Below, piece after piece: positions 8,873 through 16,605 of a DNA stretch of 41,595 nt; position 1 is the first letter of the stretch, and the number at the start of each line of letters is the position of its first letter. The notes below the pieces were generated by a model. It saw only the letters and a list, made by a program, of their open reading frames with translations. It made no database searches and had not been told where the DNA came from. Position numbers and translations under genes: made by a program. The DNA is from JAWKTM01 sp041399085 (GTDB lineage Bacteria; Planctomycetota; Planctomycetia; Pirellulales; Pirellulaceae): positions 1-41,595 of the forward strand of contig JAWKTM010000063.1 of assembly GCA_041399085.1 (NCBI GenBank), written 5' to 3'.

Positions 8873-10463
8873 GGCATTCGAGAAGAAGACCGGCTCCACG
8901 GCCACTCCGGAAACGCCGCCCGCGCCGCTGATGCCCAGCGCCGGGCCGACGCCGATCGCACCGTCGCCACGCAAGCGACGGGTGCTGCCGCCGGCCCCGC
9001 CGCGCGACAATCCGATCGACGAAGGCTACGCCGACGGAGCTTGGTATCGTCTGGATCATCCGGCCGAAGATAACCAGCGGAATCCGGCAGCACACGAATC
9101 GCCGTCCGAGCCCACAAGCTCGCTGCCGCCGATCGCGCCGCCCGCGGCTCATGCCTCGGCGCCAGTCGCGCCTCAAGCGCCGCCCGCGCCGCTGCCAACC
9201 GTACCCGTCGGCGATCCATCGAACGTCGAGCCGGCGACTGCGCCAAGCGACTTGGCGACCAACGTTGCCGAAGCGAACTACGTGGCTTCCGCGCTGAAGC
9301 TGCCGCCCATTCATCAGTCGATTCCGTCGCCGCCAACTGGGCCGCCAACCGCGCCGGCCGCGACGCGGCCGACCGAGCAACCCACGCAGCCTGCCGCTTC
9401 GCCAATGCCGGCGGCTTTGACGGACGAAGAGATCGCCCAACTGTTGGCGGTGGACGCCACGCCGATGGTTTGCTTGCCGGACTACGACCCAGCGGCGTTG
9501 GCAAACTTGCCGATGATGGTCGAAGCGACGTTGCCCGAGTACGAGCTGCCCGAACAAGCGTTGCCCGCGCCGGAATCGTCGAAGCCAGAAGCGTCGAAAC
9601 CAGAGTCGTCCAAAGCAGCGCCGGCCGCTGCGAAGTCGGCTCCCGATTCGGCCGATGTGGAGTCCGACGAGTCGGCGGGTGATGCCGAGCTGGACGCGGG
9701 CGCTTCGTCCGTTGTCAAGAAGCGACTCTCGAAAAAGGCGAAGGCAGCTCGCGAACAACGCCGAGCCGCTGCCGAAGCTCGTCGCCAAGCGCGGGAAGCC
9801 AAATCGCGCGAAGCATCGCAACAGCCGGCCAAGTCCGGCGAAGTCAAGTCGGACGAAGCGAAGCCGCGGAACGCCGAACAGCCGGCGTCCTCCGGCAACG
9901 ATGATCGCGACGTCGTGCGACTGTCCGACGAAACGCCGATCACTATTTCGCTAGAAAAGTTGCGACTGGCCATCGCGAACAGCATCGCGTCGACTCAGCC
10001 CGCCGGCGTGCAGCCGCAAACCCCGGCGACTCAATCCAGCGAAGCCAGCCAACCGGCCGCCAAGTCCGCGACGCCGATCGTCGTGGAGGTTCCCACGGCC
10101 GTTTCGACCACGACGCCCGTGATCGAATCGCCAACGTCCGTCGCCGTGAAGCCGGCCGAAGTCAACGACAAGCCAACTTCGCCCGAGGCAACTCAGACCA
10201 AGACGAATTCGCCAGCGACCGACGCGAGTCCGGCGTCGAAGCCCGAGGCAGGCATCTCGGAGCCAACGGCCACCGCGCCAGCCGCAGCGCTGAAGATCGA
10301 GACGAAGCCCGAGGCGACGATCGAACCGCCCGCGCCCGTCGATTGCGATTCCACAAACCGCAGCGAATCCACAAACAGACGCTGCACCGAAGTCGACTCC
10401 ATTGGCCAAAGCGGAAGCGGCGCCCAGTACGCCACCGGCGCCGAAATCACAAACGGCCGCTAA
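8844..10463 (+). CDS. Pro/Ala/Glu-rich N-terminal part of a BY-kinase-like ATPase (frame-broken)
   Basis: Starts at ATG 8844 with MSALDQAFIKAFEKKTG, overlapping the upstream gene by 29 bases. A long Pro/Ala/Ser/Thr/Glu/Lys-rich region has a charged coiled-coil-like stretch (KKRLSKKAKAAREQRRAAAE, near 9717-9790). The last ~36 residues change composition abruptly (STNRSESTNRRCTEVDSIGQ), whereas the frame one base later keeps the Pro/Ala/Lys style (PQTAANPQTDAAPKSTPLAK and on). So the true frame probably shifts by +1 near 10341-10350 and again near 10521-10530, continuing into the ATPase that ends at 11200. The stop at 10463 is then artificial. Either an assembly or sequencing error or a real double frameshift. 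Confidence 0.6.
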   Translation: MSALDQAFIKAFEKKTGSTATPETPPAPLMPSAGPTPIAPSPRKRRVLPPAPPRDNPIDEGYADGAWYRLDHPAEDNQRNPAAHESPSEPTSSLPPIAPPAAHASAPVAPQAPPAPLPTVPVGDPSNVEPATAPSDLATNVAEANYVASALKLPPIHQSIPSPPTGPPTAPAATRPTEQPTQPAASPMPAALTDEEIAQLLAVDATPMVCLPDYDPAALANLPMMVEATLPEYELPEQALPAPESSKPEASKPESSKAAPAAAKSAPDSADVESDESAGDAELDAGASSVVKKRLSKKAKAAREQRRAAAEARRQAREAKSREASQQPAKSGEVKSDEAKPRNAEQPASSGNDDRDVVRLSDETPITISLEKLRLAIANSIASTQPAGVQPQTPATQSSEASQPAAKSATPIVVEVPTAVSTTTPVIESPTSVAVKPAEVNDKPTSPEATQTKTNSPATDASPASKPEAGISEPTATAPAAALKIETKPEATIEPPAPVDCDSTNRSESTNRRCTEVDSIGQSGSGAQYATGAEITNGR

Positions 10464-11200
10464 GCCGGAAGCGACGGTTAAGTCGCCGCCTTCGTCAAAA
10501 CCGAAAGCCGCGCCAAGCCGCGGGTGTTTTTCAACCGGAATGGGAAGTCGACCGGTTCGCTTGGCCGGAAACGTGCGAAGCGTTGTATCGCGATCAGCAA
10601 CAATACTTTTCCGATGCCGGACGCCGGCTGAAGGCCGCTTCGGGCGATGGCTTGAACGTACTGGCGATCACTAGCCCGCGCCGCGGCGATGGCAAAACGA
10701 CGTTGGCGCTCTGCTTGGCTCGTTGTGCGGTCGAAGCCGGCGTGCGAGTGGCGCTCGTCGACGCGGACTTTGCCTATCCGCAACTGCAATCGTTGCTGGG
10801 AATCAATGAAACTTGTTCGTGGCACGAATCGTTTCAAACCGCGTTGCCGCTGGCCGAATGCGCGATCGTGTCCCGCGACGACGAATTGGTAATCTTCCCG
10901 CTGGCTCAATCGGCCCGCGCGGTCAATGTCCACGCCACGCGAGACGCGATTGCCGCGGAGATTCAACGAATCGCTGGCCAATTCGAACTGGTGATCGTGG
11001 ACCTCGGTTCGATGGACGCTGACGCCGCCGATTTGTGCGACGCGGCGGCCACCAACCCGACCAATGCCGTAATCTTGGTCCGCGACTTGCGCAATGAAGA
11101 CGACGCCGAAATTGACGACGCCGTGGCTCGCATCCAAGCGGCCGGCATCAGCGCGGTCGGCATTGCCGAGAACTTTGGCTCGCGGCAACCGAAGGCTTAA
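10343..11200 (+). CDS. CpsD/CapB-type (BY-kinase-like) P-loop ATPase domain, C-terminal part of the broken gene
   Basis: From about base 10520 the frame reads AAGVFQPEWEVDRFAWPE followed by a P-loop ATPase of the MinD/BY-kinase superfamily. It has Walker A PRRGDGKTT, Walker A' VALVDADFAYPQ and Walker B ELVIVDLGSMD. The residues coded before about 10515 in this frame (Arg/His-rich) look like out-of-frame translation of the Pro-rich linker, so the start at 10343 is not real. BY-kinases work with polysaccharide copolymerases in capsule and exopolysaccharide export. I see no tyrosine cluster at the C-terminus, so autokinase activity is doubtful and a purely ATP-dependent regulator is possible. 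It is followed after 37 bases by the ExeA-type ATPase gene. Confidence 0.75.
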   Translation: MRFHKPQRIHKQTLHRSRLHWPKRKRRPVRHRRRNHKRPLSRKRRLSRRLRQNRKPRQAAGVFQPEWEVDRFAWPETCEALYRDQQQYFSDAGRRLKAASGDGLNVLAITSPRRGDGKTTLALCLARCAVEAGVRVALVDADFAYPQLQSLLGINETCSWHESFQTALPLAECAIVSRDDELVIFPLAQSARAVNVHATRDAIAAEIQRIAGQFELVIVDLGSMDADAADLCDAAATNPTNAVILVRDLRNEDDAEIDDAVARIQAAGISAVGIAENFGSRQPKA

Positions 11201-11237
11201 GCCCCAGCGATAACAGCCCTTTGTCAGGAACCGGTCG

Positions 11238-12056
11238 ATGTACGAAACCTATTGGCAATTGGATACCAAGCCGTTCGAGAACACGTCGGACTCGCGGTTC
11301 TACTATCCCAGCGAAAGCCATCAAGGCGCGCTGCTCAAGCTGCGTTATGCCATCGAAAGCCGTCGCGGCGCGGCGCTGCTATCCGGCGCTTCAGGGTTGG
11401 GCAAGACGCTGTTGGTCAACGCCTTGCTGCGGCAATTGCCCGAGTCGTATTCGCCGGTCGTGCGATTGGTGTTTCCGCAAATGCCGCCCGATCAACTGCT
11501 GGCCTACCTCGCCGATGAATTGACCGGCGAGCGAAATCCCCAAGCGCCGACCGTGCAGCAAAGCGTGCAACGGATCGAGCATTTCCTGGCCCACAATGTT
11601 CAAGCGCGCCGACACGCCGTGATCGTGATCGACGAGGCTCACTTGCTGGAAGACCTGCATTCGCTCGAAACGGTCCGGTTGTTGTTGAACTTCGAGCTGT
11701 CGACGCAAGCGCCGCTGACGTTGCTGTTGGTGGGCCAACCGTCGCTGTTACCGACGCTGGACCGCACGCCGGAGTTGGACGAACGGCTGGCGGTGAAGTG
11801 CCTGATTCGCCGTTTTACGTTGGACGAGACGGTCAGCTACGTAAACCACCGTTTGCTGGCGGCCGGAGCCAAACGGCCGATCTTCGAAGACGAAGCGATC
11901 GAAGCCTTGCACGGCGCGACACACGGCGTGGCTCGGCAGATCAATCGCCTCGGCGATCTCGCGCTGTTGATCGGTTTCGCGGAAGAGCGGCCGATCTTGG
12001 GGGCCGAGCAGATTCATTCGGTGGCCGAAGAGCTGGTCACTGTCTCGCCAGAATAA
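11238..12056 (+). CDS. ExeA/GspA-type AAA ATPase
   Basis: 272 aa AAA+ ATPase beginning MYETYWQLDTKPFENTSD, the typical opening of ExeA-like proteins. Walker A GASGLGKT lies at 50-57 and Walker B VIVIDEAH at 128-135. Sensor and arginine-finger-like regions follow (LLLVGQPSLLPTLDR; HGVARQINRLGDLAL). AGGAA precedes the ATG at a good distance. The protein is cytoplasmic; ExeA-family proteins assist secretin or envelope complexes, and in planctomycetes and proteobacteria they are frequently encoded beside BY-kinases in exopolysaccharide loci (known as XrtA/PEP-CTERM-associated ATPase in some genomes). The peptidoglycan-binding domain of GspA is missing here. It is the third gene of the plus-strand cluster from 7715. 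Confidence 0.85.
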   Translation: MYETYWQLDTKPFENTSDSRFYYPSESHQGALLKLRYAIESRRGAALLSGASGLGKTLLVNALLRQLPESYSPVVRLVFPQMPPDQLLAYLADELTGERNPQAPTVQQSVQRIEHFLAHNVQARRHAVIVIDEAHLLEDLHSLETVRLLLNFELSTQAPLTLLLVGQPSLLPTLDRTPELDERLAVKCLIRRFTLDETVSYVNHRLLAAGAKRPIFEDEAIEALHGATHGVARQINRLGDLALLIGFAEERPILGAEQIHSVAEELVTVSPE

Positions 12057-12373
12057 GGCAGCCGCCGCCACCACGCGGCGTCCCACCTTTCTATCGCCTC
12101 GCCTCGACACTCCCGCCGGAACGCCGGGCAGAGGCCCGCTGCCGTTTGCCGTGGCAATTTTCCCGATTCGTCGGGGAACTCTTGTCGTGATAGATGCATC
12201 GAATCCCACGCATGCAAGCCACGGGGGGAATTTGGCCGTTAGGGGAACCAACCGGCCGGGGCGTGGTTTCATGAAGTAGCCAGTCATGCGACGCCGAGTT
12301 TCACCAACAGCGACGCGTCCCATGCGGCTGGATGGCCCGTTTCTGTTCCGGCGATACGAAGAGCCCCAAGACC
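12057..12373. other. Intergenic stretch, no gene seen
   Basis: 317 bases between the ExeA-like gene and the next small gene. I see no convincing coding frame, no clear terminator with a T-run and no recognisable promoter; the 5' leader of the gene at 12374 must lie here. Confidence 0.5.
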
Positions 12374-12865
12374 ATGACCACCAAGACTTTTCTCCGGCCC
12401 GACGGCGTTACCGAAGTTCATCGCGTGCTGAACGAAAGTGTGCTCGGCAATTGGTCCAGCCAGGATCCGCTTTCGTTCGAGAAGTCGATCGTGTGGCTCG
12501 AACCGCTCGATTCGTTGGATTTCGTCCGCGAGGCGGTGGTCGACAACGCTCGCAGTCGCCGTGGTCCGTTGGGCAGCCCCAACATGATCGTCTTGGGCTA
12601 CTCGAAGCTGACGCCGGACGCGCCGCGCGATCCGGTCACTGGCGCTTACACGCGGCGGCTGTTTTACTGGAAGCCGTCCGACGCGCAACGCAACATGAAC
12701 GACTTCCCGGCCGATGCGGTCGACCCGCGTTCGGTGCTGCCCGGCCAGCGAGGCGACCTGCCGCCAGCCGTTGAATTCGACCGCGCCTATCCGCCGGCGC
12801 TCCGTAGAGCGGCAGCCGCCGCCAGCCCCGGCAAGCCGCAACTCCGGCTGCAAACCGTGGCCTAG
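12374..12865 (+). CDS. Conserved-looking protein of unknown function
   Basis: 163 aa from ATG 12374 (MTTKTFLRPDGVTEVHRVLN). An in-frame upstream ATG at 12332 adds 14 residues of low quality. The protein is soluble, with no signal peptide or helix; it contains SFEKSIVWLEPLDSLDFVRE and a basic Ala-rich C-terminal tail. I recognise no domain. Its TAG stop (12863-12865) interlocks with the stop of the convergent aminotransferase gene through a shared CTAG. Confidence 0.6.
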   Translation: MTTKTFLRPDGVTEVHRVLNESVLGNWSSQDPLSFEKSIVWLEPLDSLDFVREAVVDNARSRRGPLGSPNMIVLGYSKLTPDAPRDPVTGAYTRRLFYWKPSDAQRNMNDFPADAVDPRSVLPGQRGDLPPAVEFDRAYPPALRRAAAAASPGKPQLRLQTVA

Positions 12866-14193
12866 GAATCGTGTCGGTTCAAGCGCGCTTGGATGCTGTC
12901 GGCGTGCTCGCACACGAATCGCAATAACCGCACGACCGCTTGCACTTCGGCCGCCGACACCGCCGTGCCCGTTGGCAAAGTGATGCTGCGCTCGACGATT
13001 CGCTCGGTCACCGGCAGCGACATCGGCGCACTCGCCCGCGACGCATATGGCTCCATCCGATGCACGCCGGGATGGAAATAGCGGCGAGCCAACACGCCCT
13101 CGGCCTGCAAAATGGCGACGACTTGATCGCGCGACATACCGGTCCGCGACTCGTCCCAGTCGATCACCACGTACTGAAAATTGTGGCGATCGGCGTCGTC
13201 ATAGTCCCGCACGCAAACGCCGGCCAAGCCTCGCAGGCGATCGCGATACAGCCAATAGTTTCGCCGATTCACGGCAATGAATTCGCCCATGTGTTCGAGC
13301 GACGTTAGCCCCATCGCCGCGGAGATCTCGTGCATCTTGGCGTTCGTGCCCAATCCAACGACGCGATCCTGTCCGGCGAATCCAAAGTTCCGCAACAGCC
13401 GAATTCGCTCGGCCAATCGTTCGTCGTTCGTGGCGATCACGCCGCCTTCGCAAGCATGCACGAACTTGCTGGCGTGAAAGCTGAACACTTCGGCGTCGCC
13501 ATGCGAACCAACCGGCCGCCCCGCGTGCGTGCAACCAAAGGCGTGAGCCGCGTCGAACAGCAGTCGCAGATTGTGCCGCCGAGCCAACCAAGCCAGCGCT
13601 TCCACGTCGCACGTGCGTCCCCAAAGATGCACGCCGACGATCGCCGAAGTTCGCGGCGTTATCAGCCGCTCGACCGATCGCGGATCGAGGCAACAAGTCC
13701 GCTCGTCCACATCGGCAAACACGGGCGTCAGCCCTTGCCACGTCATCGCGTGAGCCGTGGCCACGAACGTCAGCGCCGGCACGATCACTTCGCCCGTCAA
13801 CTGCAACGCTCGCGCGGTCAATTCGAGCGCCGTCGTCCCGTTGCTGGTGGCGACGCAATACCGCGCCCCTGCTCGCCGAGCGACCTGCTGCTCGAACTCG
13901 CGGACATACGGCCCATCGTTTGATAGATAACGACGGTCCCACAAGTCGGCGACTCGCGCGAGAAATCGTTCGCGATCGCCGAGATTCGGCCGACCTACGT
14001 GCAGCGGCTCGGGAAACGCGACGGGACCGCCGAACAACGCCAGTTCGTCAACCGACTGTTTCGCCGGCGCGGGCGCCGCTGCCACCGCGTTGAACGGGTC
14101 AGCCAAATCGGCTCCGTGCCGGGTCGGCTCGGCCATCGCCGGCTGCACCAAACAAAGCTCGGCCAACCGAGCGTCGAAACTCACCGCGTCCAT
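12862..14193 (-). CDS. DegT/DnrJ/EryC1-family PLP sugar aminotransferase
   Basis: 443 aa fold-type I aminotransferase of the nucleotide-sugar type, which makes amino sugars for glycans. Visible motifs: YLSNDGPYVREFEQQVARRA, SNGTTALELTARAL, PALTFVATAHA, VHLWGRTCDVEAL, LLFDAAHAFG (PLP ring Asp) and FSFHASKFVHACEGG with the Schiff-base Lys. An N-terminal extension of about 55 residues, before ALFGGPVAFPEP, is longer than usual and Ala/Pro-rich. A good AGGAGG lies before the ATG at 14193. It is 45 bases after the glycosyltransferase gene on the same strand, so probably the second gene of a two-gene operon for sugar modification. Confidence 0.93.
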   Translation of the reverse strand: MDAVSFDARLAELCLVQPAMAEPTRHGADLADPFNAVAAAPAPAKQSVDELALFGGPVAFPEPLHVGRPNLGDRERFLARVADLWDRRYLSNDGPYVREFEQQVARRAGARYCVATSNGTTALELTARALQLTGEVIVPALTFVATAHAMTWQGLTPVFADVDERTCCLDPRSVERLITPRTSAIVGVHLWGRTCDVEALAWLARRHNLRLLFDAAHAFGCTHAGRPVGSHGDAEVFSFHASKFVHACEGGVIATNDERLAERIRLLRNFGFAGQDRVVGLGTNAKMHEISAAMGLTSLEHMGEFIAVNRRNYWLYRDRLRGLAGVCVRDYDDADRHNFQYVVIDWDESRTGMSRDQVVAILQAEGVLARRYFHPGVHRMEPYASRASAPMSLPVTERIVERSITLPTGTAVSAAEVQAVVRLLRFVCEHADSIQARLNRHDS

Positions 14194-14238
14194 GTCGTCC
14201 TGCCCTCCTAACTCCGGCCTCTGGCTCCCGCCTCCCGC

Positions 14239-16287
14239 CTACCCACCGGCCATCCATTCATAGGCCGCCTCCAGCTCGCGCGTAAACCGCTCGGCGTTGG
14301 CCAGCGTCTCGCGAACTCGCTCGCGCAACGTGCGCCGCAACTCGGCCAGGCGACTCGCATCCTGAGCCAACCGGCTCGTCACGGTCACATAGTCGTCGAA
14401 CGAATCGGCGATCAGATCATCCAACCCCAACCGATGAAGCGCGGACGCCGCCCCGCGCATCGCCGGCCGCGGTTGACACCAAGTGGGAAGCGGCACGCCC
14501 ATCCACAGCGACTCATAGACCGTGGTCCCCGCGCCCCACGGCACGACGTCCAGCAGCACGTCCATGCGGTGATAAGCTTCCAAATACGAGCCGCTCGTTT
14601 CCCAGGCCAGTTCGATTCGCGCGGGAGCGAGGCCGCGAGCCGCGAGCCGTTCGACAATCTGCTCGCGAAGGCCCGGACTTCCCGCCAGCGACGTCCGAAA
14701 GATCAACAGCCGAGCTTTCGGATTTGCCTGCAAGACCGCCGCCCACAAGTCCAATGTCCCGTCGGTCAGCTTATCGAGCCGGTGCGTCGACCCGAACGTA
14801 AACGGCGCGTCGGTCTGGCGCGGCCGAACCTCCGGCGAATCCAACGGCGGCTGCCAACAACAACCGCCTCCCGGCAATCGCACCAATCGTTCCACGAACT
14901 GCCGTTCGGCGCCGGCCGGTGCCCGGGTCTCGTCGGTCACGTAATAGTCGACCGCCGCCAAGCCGGTCGTGGCGAAGTATCCGAGCATCGAAACTTGCAC
15001 TGGCGCCGGCTTGTGGACCAACGCGGCCAAGCGGTTGTTGGCCGTGTGACCGGCCAGATCCACCAAAATGTCGATCTCGTCCGCGTGAATCCGCTCGGCC
15101 ATTTGCCGATCGCTCAATCCGCAAGTCGACCGCCACATGTCGGACGCCTCGCGCAACCGCCGAGTCACGCGATCCGGGCTAGCGACCTCGGCATAGCAAC
15201 AAATCTCGAATCGCTCGCGATCATGGTGATGCAAAATCGGCTCGAAGAAACTGTTCAGCGGATGCGAGCGAAAATCGGGCGAGACATATCCGATTCGCAG
15301 CCGCCGCGCGGAATTCTTGCGTGGCCAATCCGTAAACGGAGCCGACTCCCGCCGGATGATCTCCGCGAATTGCTGGCCCCAGGCACGATGTTCGTCGCCC
15401 ACTTCTTCCGGCGACCAATCGTCGAACAGATTCAAGCAATACAAATAGTTGCTGCCATACGCCGCGCATTCCGGCCGCTTCTCCAACGCTCGGCGAAAAC
15501 AATCGGCGGCCTGCGCGTACTCGGTCAGCTCCTGCAACACCACGCCCAACGCGTTCCAAGCGCCCGCATGTTCGCCGTCGCGTGCCAACGCCTGTTGCAA
15601 ATAGTCCAACGCCGTGACATGGTCGCCTTGCTGATGATGCACATTGCCGAGGTTCACGAGCACTTCGATCGAATGGGGCTGCAACGTCAAAGCTTGCTGG
15701 AGACACGACACGGCTTCATCTCGCCGTCCCGAGGCTCGTAAGATCGCGCCGAGGTTGCTCCAAGCCTGAAACAGCCGCGGGTTCAGCTCGACGGCCCGTC
15801 GCTGAAGCCGCTCGGCTTCGGCCAACTCGCCCCGCAAAAATCGGAGACTACCAAGGTTGCATAACGCCTCGGCATCGTCCGGTTGCCGTTGCAAAACTCG
15901 TTCAAAACAAGCGAACGCTTCATCGTGCCGCGACTGAGCCACCAGCGAATTGCCCAACACGTTCCAGGCTGTGACATGCCGCGACGCGATCCGCAAACAG
16001 CGGCGGCAACTGGCTTCCGCTTCGGCCGGCTTTCCATTGGCCATCAACGCCGAAGCCAGATTCAGATGGTAGTCGGCCGTGTCCGGTCGAAGCTGAATCG
16101 CTCGGCCGATATGCGCGATGGCTTCGGCCGGCTGACCCACTTGATGAGCCAGCACGCCGACCAAATTCCAGGCGTCCGAGGCCATCGGATCAGCGGCCAA
16201 CACGCGATGATAGATCTGCCCGGCTTCGAGCAGCCGACCGGCCCGATGCATTTCGGCCGCCTGTTCGAGCAGCGTCTGCGTGTTCAT
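14239..16287 (-). CDS. TPR protein with O-GlcNAc-transferase (GT41/SPINDLY)-like catalytic domain
   Basis: 682 aa. Residues 1 to about 300 are eight to nine TPR units (for example AWNVLGNSLVAQSRHDEAFA). The rest is a GT41-type catalytic region with LRIGYVSPDFRSHPLNSF, DILVDLAGHTANNRLAAL, KPAPVQVSMLGYFATTGL, FGSTHRLDKLTD and LLDVVPWGAGTTVYESLWMG. These are the landmarks of bacterial OGT homologues, including the GHT histidine and a Lys in the sugar-nucleotide loop. It has no signal peptide, so it is cytosolic; the family glycosylates Ser/Thr of proteins, or glycan carriers. AGGGAG precedes the ATG. It lies upstream of the sugar aminotransferase gene, which suggests the two handle an amino-sugar donor (inference). 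Confidence 0.92.
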   Translation of the reverse strand: MNTQTLLEQAAEMHRAGRLLEAGQIYHRVLAADPMASDAWNLVGVLAHQVGQPAEAIAHIGRAIQLRPDTADYHLNLASALMANGKPAEAEASCRRCLRIASRHVTAWNVLGNSLVAQSRHDEAFACFERVLQRQPDDAEALCNLGSLRFLRGELAEAERLQRRAVELNPRLFQAWSNLGAILRASGRRDEAVSCLQQALTLQPHSIEVLVNLGNVHHQQGDHVTALDYLQQALARDGEHAGAWNALGVVLQELTEYAQAADCFRRALEKRPECAAYGSNYLYCLNLFDDWSPEEVGDEHRAWGQQFAEIIRRESAPFTDWPRKNSARRLRIGYVSPDFRSHPLNSFFEPILHHHDRERFEICCYAEVASPDRVTRRLREASDMWRSTCGLSDRQMAERIHADEIDILVDLAGHTANNRLAALVHKPAPVQVSMLGYFATTGLAAVDYYVTDETRAPAGAERQFVERLVRLPGGGCCWQPPLDSPEVRPRQTDAPFTFGSTHRLDKLTDGTLDLWAAVLQANPKARLLIFRTSLAGSPGLREQIVERLAARGLAPARIELAWETSGSYLEAYHRMDVLLDVVPWGAGTTVYESLWMGVPLPTWCQPRPAMRGAASALHRLGLDDLIADSFDDYVTVTSRLAQDASRLAELRRTLRERVRETLANAERFTRELEAAYEWMAGG

Positions 16288-16605
16288 AAGGCTCCCTGTC
16301 CCGACGATACAACCCGCGAAATCCGCAATCGTTGTTATCGACGACCAGTGAAGCCAAAGTTGCGGCCGACACGCAGTCGGTGACCGATCCGCCGCAGTGC
16401 GAATCCACCCGCGCGACCCTCCGCCGCGCTCAACTCGTCAACTAGCGGAAGTGCTCGCCAGTGCTCGCAAGCCTCTCGTGTCCGAAGCCGCGATATCGCC
16501 CGGCGCTAGAATGAGCTAGTGCTCCGTGCCTGGGGTCGGAGCGAAGCGGAACCCCCAGCCAACCCGCGTCTTACCCACCAACTCAAGAGCCGATCGGCAT
16601 TCCCC
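16288..16605. other. Divergent intergenic region with palindromic hairpin
   Basis: 318 bases separating the GT41 gene (minus) from the LOR/SDH gene (plus). It must hold both promoters, but I find no convincing boxes. A hairpin CTGGGG (16530-16535)/CCCCAG (16553-16558), with inner GC-GAA-GC loop, lies 48 bases before the plus-strand start codon. Confidence 0.5.

Noticed and set aside
10330..10535. Programmed ribosomal frameshift in the ATPase gene
   Set aside because: No slippery heptamer with a downstream pseudoknot is evident, and two separate shifts would be needed; indel error or mutation is simpler.
14434..15741. 435-residue open frame antisense to the GT41 gene
   Set aside because: Arg/Gln/His-rich shadow frame with no motif; the minus-strand frame has continuous TPR and GT41 motifs.
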